This document shows, piece by piece, positions 54,828 to 64,000 of a DNA stretch of 64,000 nucleotides. The stretch is from Anastrepha obliqua (lineage: Eukaryota; Arthropoda; Insecta; Diptera; Tephritidae). The position numbers and the translations under genes were made by a program. Positions within the stretch are counted from its first letter, which is position 1. Each line of letters starts with the position of its first letter. The stretch lies in the NCBI RefSeq assembly GCF_027943255.1, contig NC_072893.1, forward strand, positions 61,536,001 through 61,600,000, read 5' to 3'. The notes below the pieces were generated by a model. The model saw only the letters and a program-made list of their open reading frames with translations. It ran no database searches and was not told where the DNA came from.

Positions 54828-55935
54828 ACTAGGTTGCTCAATAAGTTTTGCGGTTCAATTAGAAAAACATTATTTCATGATTTGAAATACACTTTATTGT
54901 TCAGTATAGTCTCCCGCAACATCAATACACTTGTTCCAGTGAGATTCCATTTTATGAATTCCATGCCTGAAGTGAGAATATGGAAAGACTGCAAAGTATG
55001 CTTCCACAGCTGTTATGACGTCAGCATTTGATGGAAAACGCTCTCCCCGCATGCATTTTTTTAGGTCTGGAAATAGATGAAAGTTGCTATAGGCCAAATC
55101 TGGTGAATACGGTGGATGCTCCAACAATTCGACCTTTAATTCATAGATTTTAGCCATTGTCAAATGGTTTTGATGAGAGAGATTTTTTTCTTTTGGAAAC
55201 TGGGTTTTTTTTCACAAACTATTTTCTTTAGCTGGTCGAAAGAGTTTCAATAATATGCAGAATTTATTGTTTTGCCAGTATGTAAGTAATTCACAAACAA
55301 AATGGCCTTCGCGTCGCATAGAACTGATGCTAACACCTTTTTGTCGTTTTTTTGGACACGACCTCGTTTCGGAGCTGAAGCACCAGTTTTACCCCATTCT
55401 TTAGCCTCTTGTTTTGATTTAGGGTCATGGTGATAGACCCAAGTCTCATCCGTGGTAATAAATTGACGCGCAGAATCCTTTTTAGCCCTTTGAAAATAGT
55501 CTAAATGTTGCTGAGAAAGTCGCTTTCGAATATGTTTTCATTCCATTGTTAGCGAATGTGGCACCCATTGTGCACACAGCTTTCTGAAACCCAGTACTTC
55601 AAATTATTGCTTCCACTGCCCAATGAGATGCTTAGGTCTTCTACTAAATCTCTTTCAGTCACTCGACGATTTTCTCTTACGATAATCTGCATTTTTTCTA
55701 CGATTTCTGGTGTGGTTGCTTCTAGGCTTGTATGTCTTCAAGACTTGTACGACCACATTTAAATTCAGGAACCCATCTTTCTACTCTAGTACTAGATGAA
55801 GAAAGGTCCTTATACACTTTGAATATTCATCCATAAAATTCCTTGGCTATTAAACCTTCTAAAAATAAACATTCAATCACCGCACGATACTTAATTTTTT
55901 TCCATTGTAGAAAATACTGTGACACGTCGATACTA
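54828..55935 (-). mobile_element. mariner-type transposon, copy B
   Basis: The left end is TAGGTTGCTCAATAAGTTTT, a terminal repeat of the copy A family. The minus-strand transposase start is near 55908 (MEKN-like). EIVEKMQIIVRENRRVTERD (HTH region), LDYFQRAKKDSARQFITT, then DETWVYHHDPKSKQEAKEWG (first Asp intact, about 55410-55460), KAILFVNYLHTGKTINS and IYELKVELLEHPPYSPDLAY. A small deletion near 55175 removes the HQDNA block carrying the second Asp. The C-terminal FHLFPDLKKCMRGERFPSNA, then HWNKCIDVAGDYTEQ, is complete. Confidence 0.85.
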
Positions 55936-56079
55936 AATAGCTTTTAAACAAAGAGTGAATTGACAGATTGAAATGAAACTCCACATACGTTTATATGAAG
56001 AGTAGCAACAAAAAAATAATAACGCAACGCCGTCTCTTATCGAGGCCAAAACTCATTGAGCATCCTAATATTAAGCAAT

Positions 56080-56338
56080 ATTAGTTGTGAACTATCGCTA
56101 AAGATATATGCAGTGGGAGCACGAATACCTCGCAAAGTTTTGGATGCACGCAAGTGTGGTAAAAAGCGAAGAGGGTGACCGCGGAAAACATAGTCAGAGA
56201 ACGTTGAGGACGATCTAAGAAGCATAGAGCGACTATCTACCGTAGTATGGCTATACACCGAGATTCATGGAGGAAAATTGTAGAGGAGGCTAAGACTCAC
56301 ACCGAGCTGCAGTACTATGCATAATGATGATGACACGA
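56080..56338 (+). mobile_element. 5'-truncated LINE tail (another family)
   Basis: Over frames: IPRKVLDARKCGKKRRG, PRKT*SENVEDDLRSIERLS, MAIHRDSWRKIVEEAKTHTE (approximate) and LQYYA, with a stop, then ATGATGATGA at 56326-56335 as a short simple-repeat tail. The 'GRPRKRW..NVEEDL ... WRKIVEEA' layout is the C-terminus of a LINE related to the one ending at 18.93 kb. Confidence 0.65.
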
Positions 56339-57130
56339 TGTGACACATTCACATTTTTTGGTTACAAAACAAGAAGAAATCACCTGAATTAGCACCGATT
56401 TCAAATTCACTCCAAGCACATTACCAACAAATTGTGGATTTTCTTAGAATTTCATTTATAAAGATACTTACACATACCATTTCATACACATACATACATA
56501 TGCAACGCACACGAGTATACTTCCACTTGTTTATTTAACTTATTTACACATCTGATATTTTATTTATTCAAGCATGCTTTATGACAGCTGAATTGTACTG
56601 TGTCCAAAATGTCATTTATTAGCTTTATTTACTTTTGTGCTCAGTTTGGGTTTACGACATTTTTGTTTTCGGTTATTTGGTCAATGCCAAAAGCAATTTC
56701 AGCATAGAAAAAAACGAAGGAGAATTTTATATAAGAATTTGCATTGAAACGTGTTTGCAATTGTGTGCGTGCCTTGAATATTACCACAAGTGCAAGGTAG
56801 GATAAGAGATCAGATAGGGTGTACCATTTGGATTGTTGAAAAGTGGGCTACGGAAAGATATTTGTTGATAAACCTCAGCAAAGCGGGCAATGAAATATTT
56901 ACAAAGAATGAGATCCGTTCTGTACGAGCTTCGATGGTAAATAACTCGAGATCAAAGAGAATAAGTTGGGTAAAAAAAAAAAATCTGGAATGAAAAAGAA
57001 ATAATAGCCACTTATAACTGTAAATACCTACATAAATTGTTTCAATGGGTAAACTCCGTTGTTCTTATTAGTATACGCATATCGCCATGCGGCGCGTGGG
57101 TCTGATATCCAAATCTAGGGAAGAAAAAAT
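56339..57130. other. Unassigned AT-rich region
   Basis: Nothing recognised. CATACACATACATACATA simple sequence near 56485. Confidence 0.45.
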
Positions 57131-58256
57131 AACCTAATCTAAGCTAGCCATTTTAAGAACAGCCTGCCATTGTTGGAGCTTCCCAGATTGGGTTAATGGC
57201 ATGCTTTTCACCCTGCTCAAGAACAGTCACAAACACCATAGTCAAGCAGCTCTAAAATCTCTTGATTGCGTCACAAACTTCTTCAAAGCCATAGCGGATA
57301 GACGCAGGTACTTAACTGGGATGGCTGAACTATTTTCTTCCATTCTAGTATGATCACCTGGGCACAGCAACTTGAAAATCAACGAGTAATACGTTCCCAC
57401 GCCAGTCGGTTCTACGCTACCAGAACGACCCGGACTTAAACGTGGCTATGGGCTGCCACTCCACCAGCATCCCCGTACATGTATGGGGAATGCTAATGTT
57501 GCTATGATACATCAACAGCAATGAGTGAGACGCCATGCTTATAAGAAAGGATACTTTCCATGCAGTTCGCTCGGTAGCGATTGTCTTTTCGTAAATAGAA
57601 CATAGCATGACCGCAACCAATGCCGCATTACATGTAGATGGTAAAGTATGTGCTAAGGGGCTATCGCCCACTATGCATTACATTTCGTGTGCCCTTACGA
57701 AAGACATAATAAACCACTGCGATTTGTTTGTGCTTCCATACACATTTTATTTTAAAATTTTTGTTGACTGTATTGCATGAGAATGAATTCAAAAAACTCA
57801 AACCTGGCAATTATCCTGCCTATCCTGCTGCTACTTGTATTGCTGTCATGGTGATGGCCTACTTTCTAGAATATGCTAAAGCTAAATACGCGTACGAAAG
57901 CATTGCGAGTAATTTGGACAGGAACTTCTGATGCCCAACAAGTTGTTGACGATTTATAATTCCGCAAAGACTACTAGTACTTGCGGACTCTTCGCGCATT
58001 CGCACTTCTGAAAGTGATTAGGTAAATCACTCGCGAGCTGCAGTTCAGTGTCAATGATGTCGACGGAAAGAGCGATATTCAAAGGAGTTCTTCACATTAG
58101 GTAGAATATAATTACCTAAAGTCAAGGACTGATAAGAGCCATAATAGCAAGAAATGAAAGGCGCAAAAACGTTAAGGATCTCCCGACAACGACTTAACTA
58201 CAGAAGTTTGCCGGTATGTATTACGGACGGCCACCCTAACCTAATCTAAGCTAGCC
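57131..58256 (+). mobile_element. 5'-truncated LINE (RNase H region) between identical 20-mers
   Basis: TAACCTAATCTAAGCTAGCC occurs at 57131-57150 and 58237-58256. Between them the plus strand encodes an RNase H remnant: HSQAALKSLDCVTNFFKAIA (about 57240-57300), RRRYLTGMAELFSSILV and SPGHSNLKINE, then a degraded C-terminal part. This is the I/LOA arrangement. The two 20-mers may be target-site duplications, or the right one may be the element's own 3' tail and the left one the tail of an older copy. Confidence 0.65.
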
Positions 58257-59607
58257 TTGAGTAGTCGAATAGTCGAGTTACAAGTGTGAGCTAAAATGAA
58301 TCCAATAAAAATTAGCTACACTTTTCCATTCCTTTCCTCTTTTGCGTTCTTAAAAGAAATACAATTTTTCGCAAATCTATTGTACGCTGGGAAAAATAAG
58401 CTAAATAAATGCGACAAAACACCTCAACGTATGCAATGAATTCCAATACATTTCGAATGGCTTCGTTGCGCTATAATTTGATGAAATACCAAATATTCCA
58501 CATTCGAGTAATACCTGAAAGGGCAGCGGGTGCAGTGCCAAGAAATTGCTTTTTGTGAGTGAAAGTTTCCGGGCTGTACGTGCAAATACTTATAGAAATA
58601 TCAAATATTTGCAGCAATTCACCTGCCACTTTAGCGGTCACTAGAAGAAGCAGACTTTGCATACTCAGTTCTACTATGTTAAAAATATCTAATGGAGTGG
58701 GTGGGAGGCGTATGAGTAATATTTATTTTACTTGTATGGATGAGTAATCTAACATAACTGATGCTCTACGTATTGTGAACTGACACCAAAAATATGATTC
58801 AGCTCAGAGATTGTCGTTAAAATAAATGAATATTTGAATTATTATTGTTATTGTGCGGACGAACGATTTCAGCTGTACGCCGACTCGTTTCGCTCACACC
58901 CTGCGGCTCAAGGCAAAGGTAGGCCACTAGCCTTTATTTATTTATTTATTTTTGTATTTATTTGAATGCACATAAATATATACTTATAAGTATGTATGAA
59001 ATACCTGGATTCGTATGAGAGGTTCATAAATTATACTGCCTTCTGTTGCTTTCTCTCGCTCTCTCTCCCTCTGCGGCGCTATCTCCTCTCATTTTCTTGC
59101 TCCTTCTGTGCTTCCCTATAGAATTTTTGCTTCTGCTGCATCATTTTTTCTTACTTCAACTTCGACATCGCTCAGTGTCATTCATGCATATAGCGTCGTA
59201 ATTCAAATTGCTCGTCGCATATAAAGTAAAGCAGTCCTCATTTATTCACCTTCAATTTCGTATAGGTGTGCAAGAATGTACGATGCGTATGTGTGTGTAC
59301 AAGTTAAGTGTCAGGGTCTGTGGATATTGCTTCGAAATTTGTGCTCAATTTCGCTTTTTTCTTAGCTTCTACATGCGCGACACATACGGAATACGTAATA
59401 AATGTGAATGATTATGGTGAATTGTTCTTGACTTTCTGGTTGGTGTGGTATGAAGTGCTAGAGGAAGCCTACACACTCACATAAGATATTTCAACCAGCT
59501 GGAATTGCATACCAATTTGTGGTATTTGATATGAATATTTCAATGTGCTGTTGTTTGAGTGGGAAATATTATTTTATGTTATTTTTCGGTATTTTTTTAT
59601 GTACATA
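58257..59607. other. Unassigned region
   Basis: No gene recognised. A (TTTA)n microsatellite lies at 58933-58953 and CT-rich sequence at 59045-59105. Confidence 0.45.
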
Positions 59608-60033
59608 TACAGTGGCGTTGAAAATAATAGGAGGGTTAAATAATGCAGAGTATCCATTGATAGTTCATTTTTTATTATTTTTATTTTTGTTTTGATTTTC
59701 TTAAAATATATTCTCTATTAGGCATGCAAGTCTCGGGATCACGGGATACCGAGCACTTTGCACTTACAAAACTTTTTTGGCTGAAATCAGATGGGTTTTT
59801 TGTGTTCAATTGTGAATTTTTGTGATATAATTTTCATTTTAAATTAAACCCATTTCTTTATTATTTATTACATTGTAGAAGAGTTTCTCAAACAATATTG
59901 ATTCCGTTGTTTCGACTTAAGTTGAAGTCGAGTTGTTCGAGAAGTTCGAGTCGAGTGAATATCAGAATTCAGAGACCTCGGGATTGTAATAATGACATCG
60001 CGAAAGTCACAGGACTATACAAATTCACGTCTC

Positions 60034-60651
60034 TACAGGGTTGCCCATATTCGACAGACCCACCTGGCAACCCTGTAACTTTTGACAGAGACGTCAGATC
60101 GCTTAATGACATACCGCGTTGGGTGCGTCCGGCAAGCAGATTTTTACCATGGGACAGTACAAGCCACGTGAGCGCTCCCAAATTGTTGAAATTTATAATG
60201 GGAAAAGTGCGCCTTCAAAGAATACCATTAAACGTTTGTAGAAAGGTTTTCGGGTCGAAATTGTTTCCTTGTCGTTTGATGTCGAAAAATGGCGATTTTG
60301 ACTGGCCACCGCGTTCCCCCGATTTAACGCCACCTGACTTTTTCTTGTGGGGATATTTAAAGACAAAGGTTTGTATTGATAAGCCAAAGGCCATAGAAGA
60401 GCACAAAAACAACATCCGCGAGGAAATAACCAGCCGAAATGTTACCTAAAACTATGGAAAATGCTGCAAAATGGGCACAATACGCCGTACAGGCTCAAGG
60501 CGGCCATTTGAGAGATATCATATTCAAAAAGTGATGTCAACAAATATACTTAAACCAAATAAAATGATTATTATCGTCAACATCAAAAAAATTGTGTTTT
60601 TCTTTGATTTAAAAAAAACACATGGGTCCGTCGAATATGGGCAGCCCAGTA
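60034..60651 (+). mobile_element. DDE_3-type transposon, internally deleted, both TIRs
   Basis: TA-flanked ends: CAGGGTTGCCCATATTCGAC on the left and, inverted, CTGGGCTGCCCATATTCGAC on the right (60036-60649). The transposase starts MGQYKPRERSQIVEIYNGKS (60150), continues APSKNTIKRL and breaks into FDWPPRSPDLTPPDFFLWGY (third catalytic Asp in TPPD) and LKTKVCIDKPKAIEEHKNNI. The first and second catalytic blocks are deleted and the two halves lie in different frames. Confidence 0.85.
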
Positions 60652-61250
60652 GTTCATACCATAACAAAATTCATGTAACTCAAAGTTTTCCACCTTATGC
60701 AAAATTTAAAAAAATTCAACATATTGTTAGCAAAATTTGAAACTTATTGCATAAAACTTTCAGAAAAACTCTGCATTTTTTAAATTTTGTCAAATTTTTG
60801 ATAGGTTTTTCTGTTGACAGCCCAGGGCCTTTCTATTCTGTGAAAAACATTCGAGGATATGTCGAGCAAAATGATGACAGCACCGATTAAAAAAAATTAT
60901 CAGAAATTAACGCGAATTTAAAGTCACTTTAAACTTGCACAATAGAAAACCTGGCGCAAAATTAATCTCCCTGCCGGAAGATTTGATTTGACACTTGTGA
61001 ACCAAGCATCTTTAGTATAATAGACAGGCAATGGAGCGGATAAAGGGTCGAAATAGAGACTTCTATCAATCACCATAATTTTTTTCAAAAACAAAATTGG
61101 ATGATTCATTTTGCCCCACCTTGTATATATAGATTTATGAAATTGCATACCCAGAATTTTTCTAAAAATCTGAAAAAAAAGTTCAGAATTTTAATGACAA
61201 TTTTTTTGCATTTTTCAAATTTTGTACAAAGTCTATTACACTGAGTTATA

Positions 61251-62571
61251 CGAGGTGTGTTCAAAAAGTATCGCGAATTTTGTGTTTTTTCAAAAATTAT
61301 TTATTTATTCATTAATATCATTTTGTCCTATTCAAAATAATCCCCATGAGATATTATGCACTTGTGCCAACGTTTTTTCCAATCTTCGAACAACTTCAAA
61401 AATCATATTCTTTATCTTGTTCAGCTCCTCCCTCGATGCCGTCTTTATCTCGTCAAAAGTAGCGTATCATCGTCATTTCATGGGCCTCTTCAGTTTCGGG
61501 AACAAGAAAAAGTCACAGGGAGCCAGATCTGGGGAATACGGTGACTGTGGCATCATGAGTGTGTTGTTTTGGGCCAAAAAGACGCGCACAAGCAACGATG
61601 TGTGAGCAGGGGCGTTATCGTTATGCAAGAGCCAATTTTTGTTCTTCCACAAATCCGAGCGTTTCTGGCGGATTGCGGATTGCTTCGCGCAAATCGCGCA
61701 TAACTTGCCGGTAATATTCCTTATTCACCGTTTTGCCTTGTGGCAAGAACTGATGATGCACAACGCCCCTTCAATTATCCCTGCGAAGAAAACGGTAAGC
61801 ACAACTTTTACACTCGAGCGAATTTGGCGCGCTTTTTCGGTCTTGGTTCGTGCGGCAGCTTCCATTGAAATGATTGACCTTTGGTTTTCTCGTCATAACC
61901 ATAAACCTACGATTCGTCACCAGTAATGACCCTCTGTAGCAAATTTGGGTCGTCGCGGACAGAGTCCAACATCTAATTAGCAATGTTCATGCCATGCTGC
62001 TTGTGGTTGAAATTGCACAGTTTTGGCACGAATTTTCCGCCGAACCGTCTCATGCTCAAATCATTGGAAAAAATCGAATGGCACGAGCCAATTTATATGT
62101 CTAGTTCCTGAGCAACTTCTCTAACGGTGGTTCGACGATTGGCTAATACCATTTTCTTCACTTCATCAATTTTTTCGTCGGTTGTTTAAGTGGTCGAGCG
62201 TGCGGCACGCTTTTCGTCGTTCACATCTTCTCGGCCTTCTGAGAACATTTTGTACCACTGATTAACTTTGTTTTGGTCCAAAGTAGCGTCTTCATATGAC
62301 ACAGTCAACATTTGGAATGCATTTCCTTTTTCACACAAAATTTGATACAGATTCTTTGATTCATTTTTTTGAATAGGTAAAATCGAAGACGAGCCGAGAC
62401 ACGTGCAAGCAAAGTAGCTGTCAACAATTAACTGAACACTCAAAATGGCCGAACTCGTCGGCATGAGTGAGAGACACGAGTACCAACATATCGCCACAAA
62501 AACCTCAAAATTCGAATATATAATGTGTAACCTGCGAAAATTCAATATTCGCGATACTTTTTGAACACCTA
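61251..62571 (-). mobile_element. mariner transposon with both TIRs, degenerate transposase
   Basis: The ends CGAGGTGTGTTCAAAAAGTA and, inverted, TAGGTGTTCAAAAAGTATCG span about 1.32 kb. Minus-strand transposase: QKNESKNLYQILCEKGNAFQ, then LDQNKVNQWYKMFSEGREDV (HTH, about 62230-62350), IDEVKKMVLANRRTTVREVA, LLQRVITGDES*VYGYDEKT (first Asp, with W replaced by a stop, about 61905-61950), IGSCITITPLLTH (second block in a shifted frame) and FEDWKKRWHKCI (C-terminus). Several frameshifts. It lies inside the Tc1-type bounded region. Confidence 0.85.
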
Positions 62572-62634
62572 TACAGGTATAGTTATTTAAAAAAAAATAA
62601 AAATTTCAGTGCTATTATTTTGACCGCCACTGTA

Positions 62635-64000
62635 CCTAAAAGATATGTGACCATAGATTGTAAACATATTTTTGTTATTTTCAATAAATGCATAAAACAA
62701 GAGGTGCTGAAAAACTCGTTACCTATGCGCTTCGAACCAGTAAAAGATGTAAAACCTAGAAATGTTGAAATGCCTGGACAGAATAAGGTAAGAATCAGTC
62801 GGCTGCTATTCCATATGCTTGCAGTTTCCACTTTCTTATCAACGCTTCATTATCATCAATTTTTAGAGTTTCAAGTTGGAGCAATGGCGCAAGTTTGGTC
62901 GCGATCAAACAGGTTTGGCGGCACAATTCACTTCATCAATGCTCAATGCTGTCGCCAAAGTCCTGAACCTTAAATGGTGATCCAGTTCTTAGCAATCGTA
63001 ATAGAAGTGAATAGGGCCATTGCGAGTTAAGACCAGAGCATCATAGGCGTAGCTTGCTAGTCCTTCACACTCTCCAACACTGTCATTTTGGCTAGAGTTT
63101 CCGCCTTATTTGTAGAGCTTTCCACATCTCCTTTGCGCTCTGCAGAAGGGCACTCAGACACAACTCTGCCATATTTCTTCAGAGCTCTGGTCACGTTACG
63201 CTATTCCGTGTTGTTTCTGACTTGACTCGGTATGTGGTTTTGCGAGCGGTTTGCATTTTAGTCCTCTCTGGCATTCACTTCTTTTTTAGATACAGGCTTC
63301 AGGAGGGTGACGACATTTGATGGGTCCCTAGCTTCTTAAATAGCACTCTGATTGTCGTGGCTAACACCTTCGCTGCGGTTTTGTTGGTATTAGGTCCCCC
63401 AATAACATTCATGGTCACGAGATGATTTGAATATTCTTTTGTAATTATCCCAGTTGTCCGTTTTAGGGAGAAGTGCCTCATTGGATAGGGCAATTGGGAG
63501 AAGCCAAAACCCTTTTATATCTGTTGCTTTGTTTTTTTTTTTTTTGGTTTGACTCTTTTAAATGAATCCTCACCGCTGTAGTCACTAAACGTGTAATCGC
63601 TGTAGAATTCAATGTTTAGGGGTTACATGGGCTTTGGCTTATTAATTTCTACAACATCTCAGGAATATTATCCTAATTTTTCAAGTCGATCCGAATAATA
63701 AATTCGGAGATACAGCCTTTGGAATAAGTGCGCTCCAAGCCACTTTTATTGTTACTCAAAACTTTAAACTCGGAACCGTGCTTTCAAAGTCGGTTGTCAA
63801 ATTTTCTCGAAAACTACTCAACCGATCTTGATGAAATTTTACACAGATGTTTGAGTTACAACTTCCTCGTGCTTGAACGAAGGATTTTTTTTTTTTTTTC
63901 AATTACAACTATTTAAAAAAAAACAAAGTGTCAAGCAAATTTGACCGGAATTTTTATTTTTTTTTTTGGTTTTTATTTGTGTTTTTTTCATTTTTAATGA
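62635..64000. other. Unassigned region to the window end
   Basis: The stretch 62980-63510 is less AT-rich and may be LINE-derived, but no motif is convincing. TTTCTCGAAAACTACTCAAC near 63802 resembles a sequence often seen in insect repeats. Poly-T runs at 63527, 63887 and 63957. No gene recognised. Confidence 0.4.

Larger units (their letters stand above)
59608..62634. mobile_element. Region bounded by Tc1-type TIRs, with nested insertions
   Basis: CAGTGGCGTTGAAAATAATA (59610) and, inverted, CAGTGGCGGTCAAAATAATA (ending 62632) form an inverted pair about 23 bp long, each flanked by TA. The 3-kb interior holds a 614-bp DDE_3-type element, another unassigned element end (TACAAGGTGGGGCAAAAT, inverted, near 61110-61126), and a mariner. 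I see no transposase belonging to the outer ends themselves. The outer element is either a non-autonomous host for the insertions or the pairing is coincidental. Confidence 0.65.

Noticed and set aside
57417..57671. 84-codon minus-strand frame
   Set aside because: Antisense to the LINE RNase H remnant and without motifs.
1..64000. CRISPR arrays, bacterial operons, riboswitches
   Set aside because: No regularly spaced short repeats and no prokaryotic gene organisation. The content is eukaryotic repeat DNA.
1..64000. LTR retrotransposons or endogenous viral sequences
   Set aside because: I saw no LTR pair, no protease/integrase motifs and no envelope-like frames. All reverse transcriptase pieces read as non-LTR types.

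Overview
The window reads as repeat-rich, AT-rich intergenic or heterochromatic DNA of an insect. It is most likely a fly (Diptera), and a tephritid fruit fly is my best guess. No host gene, exon series, rRNA or functional tRNA gene could be recognised. Nearly everything that can be identified is a dead or non-autonomous transposable element: Tc1/mariner-superfamily DNA transposons of at least six lineages, non-LTR retrotransposons (LINEs) of several clades, and about ten copies of one tRNA-derived SINE. The dipteran call rests on the element mix, the base composition and the short TA-flanked transposon families. The tephritid call is inference from family resemblance and was not tested by search.

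Layout. 1-9.4 kb: transposase and LINE fragments, a LOA/I-type LINE 3' half (4.4-5.9 kb), a second LINE (6.0-7.25 kb), and a transposon (7.6-9.4 kb) split by a second TA-flanked transposon. 9.7-9.94 kb: a strong palindrome, followed by about 5 kb without recognisable genes. 15.3-22.3 kb: two internally deleted members of one 'AGGGTGGGCC' transposon family and the longest LINE copy (16.5-18.95 kb). 22.6-27.9 kb: a run of mariners, one unclassified transposase-like relic, and SINEs. 28-32 kb: an internally deleted LINE, a SINE with target-site duplications, a mariner and LINE tails. 32-37 kb: mostly AT-rich DNA with a 226-bp diverged tandem repeat and a 266-bp MITE. 37-49.5 kb: a maT-like element with both ends, LINE pieces, the best-preserved SINE (perfect 14-bp target-site duplications), a jockey-clade LINE fragment and a second long-TIR mariner. 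51-58 kb: an R1-type LINE end, two head-to-head transposase relics, another mariner, and a 5'-truncated LINE between two identical 20-mers. 59.6-62.6 kb: a 3-kb region bounded by Tc1-type inverted repeats that contains at least two other transposons.

How the parts may work together. The SINE and one LINE family share the 3'-terminal motif CGCGCCAATTA. This suggests that the LINE's reverse transcriptase recognises and mobilises the SINE. Several transposons survive as internal-deletion derivatives with intact ends, as expected of passengers mobilised in trans. Two mariner copies have terminal inverted repeats of about 190 bp that overlap both ends of the transposase gene. No complete, uninterrupted transposase or reverse transcriptase was found, so nothing here looks autonomously active. 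All family names come from recognising motifs in translation, not from database searches.
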